Shown: one piece after another, positions 49,369-56,892 of the stretch
Layout of the letters: every line of letters starts with the position of its first letter
Numbering within the stretch: the first letter of the stretch is position 1
Assembly: GCF_009729415.1 (NCBI RefSeq)
Contig: NZ_MPKW01000024.1
Location: forward strand, 62,001 to 126,000
Length of the DNA: 64,000 nucleotides
Source: Mycolicibacterium sp. CBMA 234
Lineage (GTDB): Bacteria; Actinomycetota; Actinomycetes; Mycobacteriales; Mycobacteriaceae
Reading direction: 5' to 3'
Position numbers and translations under genes: made by a program
Notes under the pieces: model-generated
Databases searched by the model: none
What the model was told of the DNA's origin: nothing
The model's input: only the letters and a program-made list of their open reading frames with translations

Positions 49369-49422
49369 CCAAAGGCCAGTTACCGCACGCCCTTTCGTGA
49401 CGTGCGCTAACTGGGCTTTTGG
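49369..49422. repeat. Long hairpin (family E, copy 2)
   Basis: 54 nt with arms ccaaa-ggccagtta and taactgggcttttgg and the same core as the element after typA. Its right arm includes the last codons and stop of the next minus-strand gene (49407), so it forms part of that gene's 3' end and probably terminates it. Confidence 0.8.
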
Positions 49423-50267
49423 TTTTGTTCGAGCCAGACGACGCCGTCCTGCGCCGCCTTGATCAGCGCGCCCCGCTCGCCGAAATACGTGGAGACAGCG
49501 CCGATCCACGGCAGTGAACTCAGGCGCCGGAACAACTTCGTCGGCTGCGGCCGTTTGGCGATCTCGTCGAACGTCGCGCGGAGGATGCCGGCCAGCTGCC
49601 AGACGGACTTGACGACCACTACCGGGGTCGACGACGTGATGGCCTCCAGCGGCTTCCAGCCTGTCGGCGGGGTTTCGGGCAGCGGCTCGGGCCCCTGCGG
49701 TGCCGCCAAGTCGAAGTCTTCAGGCAGGTGCCGCTGGCACAGCACCTCGGCGAGCAGTCGGACCTGTTCTCGCCGGTCGGTGACGCCGTACTCCCGGGCC
49801 ACTGCGCACAACACGATGGCGTGGTTGACGAACCCCGCCAGCTCGCTCACCGGCACCACCCGGGCCAGCCAGCCGAAGGCGCCGGGCGAAGCCACCACGA
49901 GGGTGTTGAGCGCGCCGACGCGGTGCACCCACCAATGAATGCGTTCATCGCGGCTCATGCGCTCCCAGGCCGCGGTACCGGGGAGGTCGGCGGCGTTCAT
50001 CAGCTGCGCACCGACGTTCAGCGCACCGTCGGTGGTGCTGCGGCCGCGGCCCGCCTGACGGCGCCGACGCCACAGCCGCACGCGCCGCACCCGGTCGCTG
50101 AGCCGGTGGGGCGGATGCAGCAGCCGGTGCGTGCGCTTGCGCAGCCCGATCGGATCGGCTTCTGCGAGAAGGTTGAGTAATGGGTCGATGACTGCCACCG
50201 CGCGGCTCAGCGCATCGGCGACGTCAGCGTCGGACAGTGGGGTATACGGCTTCGGCAGCAGGCCCAT
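49407..50267 (-). CDS. Conserved hypothetical protein
   Basis: 286 residues from the ATG at 50267. No family is recognised. The protein is soluble in appearance, with an Arg-rich section (about residues 55-80), then several hydrophobic helices (VHRVGALNTLVVASPGAFGW, LAGFVNHAIVLCAVAREYGV) and a C-terminal region ending WLEQNQKPS. It has no signal peptide. It is divergent from lpqW with 92 bases between starts. The 3' end lies inside a repeated hairpin. Confidence 0.7.
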   Translation of the reverse strand: MGLLPKPYTPLSDADVADALSRAVAVIDPLLNLLAEADPIGLRKRTHRLLHPPHRLSDRVRRVRLWRRRRQAGRGRSTTDGALNVGAQLMNAADLPGTAAWERMSRDERIHWWVHRVGALNTLVVASPGAFGWLARVVPVSELAGFVNHAIVLCAVAREYGVTDRREQVRLLAEVLCQRHLPEDFDLAAPQGPEPLPETPPTGWKPLEAITSSTPVVVVKSVWQLAGILRATFDEIAKRPQPTKLFRRLSSLPWIGAVSTYFGERGALIKAAQDGVVWLEQNQKPS

Positions 50268-50288
50268 GCCGCTGATTGTGGACCCTCT

Positions 50289-50308
50289 GGGGCGAGCGAA
50301 GCGACGGG
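50289..50308 (+). repeat. 20-bp dispersed repeat upstream of lpqW (copy 2)
   Basis: Exact second copy of the 20-base repeat within pimE, here in the lpqW leader. The same direction as in pimE. Confidence 0.85.
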
Positions 50309-50359
50309 AATGGGTCGCGGATGGTGGTCGCGCAGTTGCCTGCCGATACCCTGAACGGC

Positions 50360-52231
50360 GTGCCGACCGCCCGCCGCCAGCTGATGACGACTGGTGCACT
50401 GGCATCGGTCCTGGCACTGGCCGCCTGCACGGTGAGCCCGCCGCCGGCTCCACGCAGTACCGAGACGACCAAGAGCGTCGTCCCTCCGCCGCCCAAGATG
50501 AACCAGATCATCATGGCTATCGACTGGATCGGCCCCGGTTTCAACCCGCATCTGCAGTCCGACCAGTCGCCGGTCAACGCCGCGATCTCGGCGCTGGTGC
50601 TGCCGAGCTCGTTCCGGCCCATCGCTGATCCGGCGTCGCCGTCGGGATCGCGTTGGGAGATGGACCCCTCGTTGCTGGTTTCGGCCGAGGTGACCAACCA
50701 AAGCCCGTTCACCGTCACGTACAAGATCCGGCCCGAGGCGCAGTGGACCGACAACGCGCCCATTGCCGCGGATGACTACTGGTACCAGTGGCGCCAGATG
50801 GTCAGCCAGCCCGGCGTCGTCGATCCGGCGGGCTACGACTTGGTGACCGGCGTGCAGTCGGTCGACGGTGGCAAAACGGCCGTGGTGACCTTTGCGCGGC
50901 CGTACCCGGCCTGGCGGGAGCTGTTCAACAACATCCTGCCGGCGCACATCGTCAAGGACGTGCCGGGTGGCTTCGGCGCCGGACTGGCGCGCGCCATGCC
51001 GGTGACCGGAGGGCAGTTCCGGGTCGAGAGCATCGACCCGCAGCGCGACGAGATTCTGCTGGCCCGCAACGACCGCTACTGGAGTGTGCCGTCGGTGCCC
51101 GACCAGGTGCTGTTCCGGCGTGGGGGATCGCCTGCGGCCCTTGCTGATTCGATCCGCAACCGGGACACCCAAGTGGCCCAGGTGCACGGCGGGCAGGCGA
51201 CGTTCGCGCAACTCGCGGCCATCCCCGGGGTGCGGACCGCGCGGATCGTCACCCCGCGCGTCATGCAGATGACATTGCGCGCCCAGCGTCCGACCTTGAC
51301 CGATGTGCAGGTGCGTAAAGCGCTGCTGGGCCTGCTCGACGTCGGCCTGCTGGCGGCCGTCGGGGCCGGCAGCGACAACACCGTCACCCTGGCGCAGGCT
51401 CAGGTTCGGACGCCGTCCGACCCCGGCTATGTGCCGACTGCGCCGCCTGCGCTGGACCGCAACGCCGCGTTGGACCTGCTGCACCAGGCGGGGTACAACA
51501 TCGAGCCTGCGGTCGTGCCGCCGACGCCCCCGGGCACCCCGCCGCCGCCCGGCCACGACCGGCTGGTCAAAGACGGCAAGCCGCTGGGACTGGTCATCGG
51601 TGTCGCATCGAACGACCCGACGTCGGTCGCGGTGGCCAACACAGCAGCCGACCAACTACGTACCGTCGGCATCGAAGCTTCGGTGCTGGCCATGGATCCG
51701 GTGGCGCTGTACGGGGACGGGCTTGATCGTGTCGACGCGATCGTCGGCTGGCGTCATGCCGGTGGCGATTTGGCGACGGTGTTGGCTTCGCGGTACGGCT
51801 GCCCGAGTTTGGATGCGACGGCGGTGTCTACCGCGACACCACCGGTGCCTGCCCCGCCGTCACCACCGTCGTCGACGACATCGAAAACCGTTGCGCCGCA
51901 GCCACAACCCTCGGTGACCACCACAGCGCCGACTGTCGCGCTGCCGAGGCCGCTGGGCGGCGATCAGTTGGTGCAGGCGCCCAGTAACCTGACCGGCATC
52001 TGCGACCGGGCGATTCAGCCCAAGATCGACGCGGCGCTGGCCGGCACCGAGAACATCGTCGATGTGCTGGGCGAACTTGAGCCCAAGCTCTGGGCGATGG
52101 AGACGGTGCTGCCGATTCTGCAGGACACCACGATCGTCGCGGCCGGGCCGACGGTGCAGAATGTCGGCCTCACCGGTGCCGTTCCCGTCGGGATCGTCGG
52201 CGACGCCGGTAAGTGGGTCAAGACTCCCTGA
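50360..52231 (+). CDS. lpqW: Lipoprotein LpqW
   Basis: 623 residues from the GTG at 50360, which gives a lipoprotein signal peptide with lipobox LAAC and Cys23. The rest is a periplasmic oligopeptide-binding-protein fold (SBP_bac_5) that in LpqW is not a transporter component but adjusts the flow of PIM intermediates toward lipoarabinomannan. WEMDPSLLVSAEVTNQ and QWTDNAPIAADDYWYQW belong to the fold. Pro/Thr-rich insertion near residues 490-530 forms a linker. It corresponds to Rv1166. pimE, about 7 kb upstream, makes the branch-point lipids on which it acts. Confidence 0.92.
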   Translation: MPTARRQLMTTGALASVLALAACTVSPPPAPRSTETTKSVVPPPPKMNQIIMAIDWIGPGFNPHLQSDQSPVNAAISALVLPSSFRPIADPASPSGSRWEMDPSLLVSAEVTNQSPFTVTYKIRPEAQWTDNAPIAADDYWYQWRQMVSQPGVVDPAGYDLVTGVQSVDGGKTAVVTFARPYPAWRELFNNILPAHIVKDVPGGFGAGLARAMPVTGGQFRVESIDPQRDEILLARNDRYWSVPSVPDQVLFRRGGSPAALADSIRNRDTQVAQVHGGQATFAQLAAIPGVRTARIVTPRVMQMTLRAQRPTLTDVQVRKALLGLLDVGLLAAVGAGSDNTVTLAQAQVRTPSDPGYVPTAPPALDRNAALDLLHQAGYNIEPAVVPPTPPGTPPPPGHDRLVKDGKPLGLVIGVASNDPTSVAVANTAADQLRTVGIEASVLAMDPVALYGDGLDRVDAIVGWRHAGGDLATVLASRYGCPSLDATAVSTATPPVPAPPSPPSSTTSKTVAPQPQPSVTTTAPTVALPRPLGGDQLVQAPSNLTGICDRAIQPKIDAALAGTENIVDVLGELEPKLWAMETVLPILQDTTIVAAGPTVQNVGLTGAVPVGIVGDAGKWVKTP

Positions 52232-52708
52232 TCTGCCTCCCGGCGCCACCGATGAGGTCGGCGCTGACCGGTACGGCGGAAAATATATTCTGCCGCGGTC
52301 GGTGATAGGGGCGGCCGCGATGGCGCCGTCGCGGTTGTGCGATTCAGGTTTCGCCCTATTTGGTACGGCAGTCCCGTTTGAAAACGGATCAGCAAACTGT
52401 TTGTGAAGTGGCGATGAACCGGCAAAACCCCTGCTGGCAGGGAAGTCTAAGGGTTGCTGCGGCCTGTCTCAGACAACGCGCCCACGATTTCATTATTTTC
52501 AATTAAGTGTTTGCTGAATTCCATACCCTCGGCGTCGTGCGCGCGATTTATGGGTCATGAGCTGGGTTGTTTGACTGACGCCGCGGTCATATCCGAGCGA
52601 TGGCGGTAGCTGGAAAGTCGCGAAATGTTATTGCATTGAAACTTACTGACGGGTAAATTCTGCGACGCCCGCGGACTGAGACCGCTGACACAATCGAGAG
52701 GGAAAGTA
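52232..52708. other. AT-rich non-coding region of 477 bases
   Basis: No open reading frame of coding character on either strand. The right half has unusually many A/T stretches (ttcattattttcaattaagt around 52500). It ends with the clear ribosome-binding site gagaggga before the start of the secreted protein. It is likely a long promoter and 5' untranslated region, or a place where genes have been lost; M. tuberculosis has PE/PPE genes in this interval. Confidence 0.6.
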
Positions 52709-54130
52709 ATGCAGCTAACGATGAGGCCTTATGTGACCGCGGGTGTGGCCCTGGTGGGTGCCAGCGTCATTGCAGTCGCTCCGGTCGTTCCGAACCAGGC
52801 ACTGCATGTGCCTGCGCTGCCGCAGGTGCACGCGCCTGCGGTTCAGCTGACCGCCCTGGACAACCCGCTCGTCGTATTCGCTCCGGTGGTAACCGCGCTG
52901 CAGCAACTGGCCGGCACCACGGTCAACGCGGTGGAGACCAGCATCAATCCGCTGTTGCAGCAGATCGTGATCAACCAGCTGTACACCCTTCAGCAGGCGC
53001 AGCAGCTGATCGGCAATGTCGCCGGCGGGCTGGGCACCCTCGGGGCGGCGCTTCCCGGCACGCTTCAGGCGGTCGGCGCGCAACTGGCCACCGGAAATGT
53101 CAACGGCGCCATCGACGCTCTCCAGAACGGCATCATCCAGGGCGGGCTGCAGCTGATCACGGGGATTTCGCAACCCGTGCAGAACATCCTGCAGCGACCG
53201 CTGGCCGTAGCGTCCGCCCTGGTCCCGGCCATGGTCACCACCGTCGGATCGCTGGTCGTCGTCGCGATCGCCTCGACACTCGGCATCGGCTGCCCGGACT
53301 GCACCACCGTCAAGCCGATGGTCCAGCAGGTCGTGAGCAGCGTGCAGAGCGTGCTGCAGGCAGTGACGACGCTGAACCCGATCAACGTGATCAACGCTGT
53401 TCAGCACGGTATTGCCGACGTTGCGCTGAACGTGATGGCGCAGGCCAACGAATTCCTGACCAACGCGTTGCCGTACATCGCCACCACCATTCAGACCGCC
53501 CTGAACGTGAATCCGAACACACCGACCGGGACTACCAATCCGGCAACCGCCGCGACCACAGCGGCCGCGGTCAAGGTGAGCACCCTCTCCGCGAAGGCGC
53601 CGACGGCGTCCAATCCGGCAGCGGTGCCCGCGGTCACCGCCGCCGATTTGGGGTCGACTGGCACCCCGGCTGCGACCGGGGCCGGCGCCACCACGTCTGC
53701 TGGTGCCGGCTCGACGAGCACGACGAAGGAGGACGCGTCAGCGCCGGCCACCAAGACTGGTGCGGCGGAGCCGACTTCGGCCACCACGCCCACCGGCTCG
53801 GGCAGCTCGGCCACGTCCACGTCGGGAACATCGAGTGCTTCGGGTTCGTCGACCAAGGACACCGGCACGGCTGGCACGACCACCACCGGCACCGGCGCTA
53901 CCAAGGCCGGCTCGGACACGGGCGCGGACGGTTCGGCAGGAGGCGCCAAGGACACGACCGGTGCAGTGAAGGCTGGTGCCGGCAAGTCGGGTTCCTCGAA
54001 GTCCGGAAGCGTCAAGTCCGGCTCGACGAAGTCTGACGATTCGGGCGCACCTAAGCCGACGAAGCCGAAGGCAACCAAGGCTGACAAGAGCGGCGCTGCC
54101 AGCGGCGCCAGCGGTGGTCACGCCGAGTAG
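52709..54130 (+). CDS. Secreted protein with Thr/Ser/Gly/Lys-rich disordered tail
   Basis: 473 residues. N-terminus MQLTMRPYVTAGVALVGASV is a signal-type segment, cleaved probably before residue 40, followed by a hydrophobic helical domain to about residue 270 with a CPDC pair (IGCPDCTTV). From about 275 onward it is a low-complexity region of Thr, Ala, Ser, Gly and later Lys, with KSGSSKSGSVKSGSTKS. The N-terminal pattern (RPY-x2-AG-x-A) also occurs in the protein at 56889-58238. It resembles an actinobacterial wall-associated protein family that I cannot name. Function unknown. Confidence 0.78.
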   Translation: MQLTMRPYVTAGVALVGASVIAVAPVVPNQALHVPALPQVHAPAVQLTALDNPLVVFAPVVTALQQLAGTTVNAVETSINPLLQQIVINQLYTLQQAQQLIGNVAGGLGTLGAALPGTLQAVGAQLATGNVNGAIDALQNGIIQGGLQLITGISQPVQNILQRPLAVASALVPAMVTTVGSLVVVAIASTLGIGCPDCTTVKPMVQQVVSSVQSVLQAVTTLNPINVINAVQHGIADVALNVMAQANEFLTNALPYIATTIQTALNVNPNTPTGTTNPATAATTAAAVKVSTLSAKAPTASNPAAVPAVTAADLGSTGTPAATGAGATTSAGAGSTSTTKEDASAPATKTGAAEPTSATTPTGSGSSATSTSGTSSASGSSTKDTGTAGTTTTGTGATKAGSDTGADGSAGGAKDTTGAVKAGAGKSGSSKSGSVKSGSTKSDDSGAPKPTKPKATKADKSGAASGASGGHAE

Positions 54131-54140
54131 TTGACCGGAC

Positions 54141-54172
54141 TGTGGCCCTCTACCGGAAGGTGGAGGGCCACA
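54141..54172. terminator. Hairpin between secreted-protein and chloride channel genes
   Basis: 14-bp stem, arms 54141-54154 and 54159-54172, loop ggaa, followed by gccatttt on the plus strand. The stop of the convergent channel gene lies inside it. Confidence 0.85.
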
Positions 54173-55442
54173 GCCATTTTGGATGTTCGGCCGTCGCAGT
54201 CGATTTTTCGCGCAGCAGCCGGATACCGTGCGCCGAGAACGCCGCCACCGTGAACACCAGCAGCAGCCACACCGGTGGATGAGCCAGCTCCCAGACGAAC
54301 AGCGCCGCGAAGGCCGGTGCCCGCTGGGTGATCGCCAGCACGCCCGCGGAACAGGTGAGGGCCACCGCCGCCACATGGAGATTGGTGTGGGCCAGGCTGT
54401 TAAGGCCAAGGGTGGCAACGGTTCCCGCGGCCGCGCCGGTGGCCAACGCCGGGGTGATCAGGCCGCCGACCGCCCCGACCCGCAGGTACAAGGCGGTGAG
54501 CAGCGGCTTGAGTATCAGGATGACGACCGCGGCCGCGAGGGTCAGGTCGGAGCCGACGGCGACGATGAGAATGCTGCGGCCATTGCCCGGCAGTTCGGGC
54601 CGGTAGATAGAGCAGATGCCCGTTATCAATCCAGCCAGCCCTACGCCCGGGATCAGCACCCATGACGTCAGTTGCGGCTTCGGTCCGGCCGCCGTCGTCA
54701 GCCGGTTGAAGGTGAGCCCGACCACCACCGCCAGCGGCGCAATGGCCACCGCCAGCATGGTGAATTGGTACGACAGTGCCGGATTCGGCCACATCAGGTT
54801 GCGCTCGAAATGCGTGACCGGATGCGACACGGCGACCGCCAGGCTCGACGTGATGAGCGCAGTGCCGACGACCCTGGGGTGCCAGCTGCCGAGCATGACT
54901 CGCGCAGCGAAGAACGCTCCGCCGAGCGGCACGCTGTACACCGCGCCCAGGCCGGCGCCGGCAGCGCAGGCCAGCAGAATCTCGCGATCGCGAGCGGTCA
55001 GTGTCCCTAGCGTCGACGACGTGAGCCGGCCCAGCCACGTCGTCCCGTAACTGCTGAGTACCGCGGCCAATTGGCGCGGCGCCGTCTCCCGACCGAGCGA
55101 GGCGCCCGAGCCGACAGCGAGGACCTGCAATGCCGCATCGGCCGCCATCGGCACATGCTGCATCGATTTCTTGCCGGAGATGGTCGCCGACAGTGACGGC
55201 ACCCCGCTGCGGCGGCGCAGAATCCACCAGCCGCATCCGGCCAATGCCCCGCCGACAGCCGGGGCCAGCGCGCGCCGGATAGGGGAACTGGCGCCGATGC
55301 CGTCGAGCAGCAGGCCGAATGAATAGTTGTAGGCGGCATGTTCGATGACATGCAGCAGCGCGACGGTCGCCGCTCCGGCGACGCCGGCTAGCAGGCCGGT
55401 GAGCAGCACCGCACTGCCAAACTCCAACGCACGTCGCGACAC
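54150..55442 (-). CDS. ClC-family chloride channel/transporter
   Basis: 430 residues from a GTG at 55442; other starts upstream are possible. About 10-12 helices. The ion-filter sequences are altered relative to EcClC: the region of GREGIPVQ reads GSGASLGRETAPRQLAAV, so the G-K/R-E-G-P motif becomes GRETAP. The gating glutamate may therefore be the E of GRETA. The second half carries LRVGAVGGLITPALATGAAAG, matching the family. It is probably a chloride transporter or channel. Starts 28 bases from mshB, divergent. Confidence 0.85.
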   Translation of the reverse strand: MSRRALEFGSAVLLTGLLAGVAGAATVALLHVIEHAAYNYSFGLLLDGIGASSPIRRALAPAVGGALAGCGWWILRRRSGVPSLSATISGKKSMQHVPMAADAALQVLAVGSGASLGRETAPRQLAAVLSSYGTTWLGRLTSSTLGTLTARDREILLACAAGAGLGAVYSVPLGGAFFAARVMLGSWHPRVVGTALITSSLAVAVSHPVTHFERNLMWPNPALSYQFTMLAVAIAPLAVVVGLTFNRLTTAAGPKPQLTSWVLIPGVGLAGLITGICSIYRPELPGNGRSILIVAVGSDLTLAAAVVILILKPLLTALYLRVGAVGGLITPALATGAAAGTVATLGLNSLAHTNLHVAAVALTCSAGVLAITQRAPAFAALFVWELAHPPVWLLLVFTVAAFSAHGIRLLREKSTATAEHPKWLWPSTFR

Positions 55443-55470
55443 AGGGTGAATGTATGCCAGCCTGGGGGAT

Positions 55471-56370
55471 ATGGAGATCCCACGGCTGCTGTTCGTCCAT
55501 GCCCATCCGGATGACGAGACACTGACTACCGGAGCGACCATCGCGCACTACGCGGCCCGCGGCGCCGACGTGCGGGTGGTGACCTGCACGCTGGGTGAAG
55601 AGGGCGAGGTCATCGGTTCGACGTGGGCGCAGTTGGCGGTTGACGGCGCAGATCAACTGGGTGGCTTCCGCATCGGCGAATTGTCTTCGGCGCTCAAGGC
55701 ATTGGGCGTTGACCACCCCCGATACCTGGGCGGCGCCGGGCGCTGGCGGGACTCTGGCATGGCGGGCAGCCCGGCCCGGAGCCAGGAGCGGTTCGCAGAC
55801 GCCGACATGGACGAGGCCGTCGCTGAGCTGGTCGCCGTGCTGCGCGAGTTCCGCCCGCACGTCGTCGTCACTTACGACCCGAACGGCGGCTACGGCCACC
55901 CTGACCACATCCAGGCGCACCGCGTGACGACGGCTGCCGTCGCCGCGTCGTCGGGCGACGGGCACCCCGGCGAGCCCTGGCAGGTCCCGAAGTTCTACTG
56001 GACCGTGATGGACGGTGACTCGATGGCCAAGGGCCTGGAGTCGCTCAACGGAATGGAGCTGCCCGACGGCTGGCTTCGGATCCCGGCAAGTGCGCTGCCG
56101 TTTGACCTTGGTCACCGCATCGACGCCGTCGTCGACGTGCCGGACAGCTTGCCGGCCAAGGTCGCCGCGATGCGCGCGCACCAGACCCAGGTGACGGTCG
56201 AGCCGACGGGCCGGGTCTTCGCGTTATCCAACAACGTCGCGCTGCCGATCACGGCGCGCGAGCACTACTCGTTGGTGGACGGTACTGCCGGCACTCGCGA
56301 CGCGAGCGGATTCGAAACTGACCTACTCAGCGGGATAAACCTCACCAATGATGGGGAACCGGGGGAGTAG
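55471..56370 (+). CDS. mshB: GlcNAc-Ins deacetylase of mycothiol biosynthesis
   Basis: 299 residues. The zinc motif AHPDDE (H12, D15) and the third ligand in GYGHPDHIQAH fit MshB, which removes the acetyl group from 1-O-(2-acetamido-2-deoxy-glucosyl)-inositol. The body matches Rv1170 closely (ARGADVRVVTCTLGEEGEVI, YLGGAGRWRDSGMAG, VVVTYDPNGGYGHPDH). The ATG 55471 gives the correct N-terminus and follows ctgggggat, close to a ribosome-binding site. The chromosomal position equals that in M. tuberculosis. Confidence 0.95.
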   Translation: MEIPRLLFVHAHPDDETLTTGATIAHYAARGADVRVVTCTLGEEGEVIGSTWAQLAVDGADQLGGFRIGELSSALKALGVDHPRYLGGAGRWRDSGMAGSPARSQERFADADMDEAVAELVAVLREFRPHVVVTYDPNGGYGHPDHIQAHRVTTAAVAASSGDGHPGEPWQVPKFYWTVMDGDSMAKGLESLNGMELPDGWLRIPASALPFDLGHRIDAVVDVPDSLPAKVAAMRAHQTQVTVEPTGRVFALSNNVALPITAREHYSLVDGTAGTRDASGFETDLLSGINLTNDGEPGE

Positions 56371-56380
56371 GGTAGCCGCC

Positions 56381-56488
56381 ATGGACTCGGATCTGGACCC
56401 CAACTTGCAGCACTTGCAGGGCCTTGGCGACAACTACCAGTGGGTCGTCGGCTCTCTCGTTTCGCTGCTCGACAGCATCCCGACCTGA
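56381..56488 (+). CDS. Small ORF of 35 codons between mshB and the Rv1171-like gene
   Basis: ATG at 56381, 10 bases after the mshB stop, reads MDSDLDPNLQHLQGLGDNYQ and continues WVVGSLVSLLDSIPT. It is acidic at first and ends with a hydrophobic helix. A gggggag sits upstream. The next frame (56440) overlaps it. It may be a real small membrane-active protein or a coupling peptide; there is no other support. Confidence 0.4.
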   Translation: MDSDLDPNLQHLQGLGDNYQWVVGSLVSLLDSIPT

Positions 56489-56892
56489 CATCTGCTTCGC
56501 CTCGCGTCGGCTCCGGTCGGACGCGTTCGTTGATTCTCGGTGTACTGGCGTTTGACGGCGTGTTGTCGGCTGTCGCCGGTGCACTGTTTCTGCCGTTATA
56601 TATCGGCTCAATTCCGTTCCCGATCAGCGCTCTGATCAGTGGGCTGGTGAACGCTGCGCTGGTGTGGGCCGGTCTGCAGTGGACCTCGCGTCCCCGACTG
56701 GCCGCGGCATCGCTGTGGGCCTGGCTGGCGACCGTCGTGGTGCTGCTGCTCGGTGGTCCGGGAGACGACGTCGTGTTCGGCGGCGCCGGCATCATGCAGG
56801 TGTCGCCGCTGATCTTCTTGGTGCTCGGCATGACGCCGCCGGGTGTGGTGCTGTGGCGCCACGCCCAGCGGCGGGCCGACTCGTCGGGCTAG
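56440..56892 (+). CDS. Conserved membrane protein (Rv1171-like)
   Basis: Up to 150 residues from a GTG at 56440; the true start could be downstream, since the first 30 residues are not hydrophobic and overlap the small ORF. Four hydrophobic segments: LILGVLAFDGVLSAVAGALF, ISALISGLVNAALVWAGL, LWAWLATVVVLLLG and LIFLVLGMTPPGVVLW. The position after mshB and the overall size match Rv1171, a membrane protein of unknown function. It overlaps the convergent secreted-protein gene by 4 bases. Confidence 0.75.
   Translation: MGRRLSRFAARQHPDLTSASPRVGSGRTRSLILGVLAFDGVLSAVAGALFLPLYIGSIPFPISALISGLVNAALVWAGLQWTSRPRLAAASLWAWLATVVVLLLGGPGDDVVFGGAGIMQVSPLIFLVLGMTPPGVVLWRHAQRRADSSG

Noticed and set aside
52709..54130. 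Considered as a PE or PPE protein
   Set aside because: No Pro-Glu or Pro-Pro-Glu near the N-terminus and no 100- or 180-residue helical PE/PPE domain pattern.
54400..56181. Minus-strand frame of 593 codons across the ClC and mshB region
   Set aside because: Out of frame with the ClC gene and antisense to mshB; amino-acid composition of a shadow.
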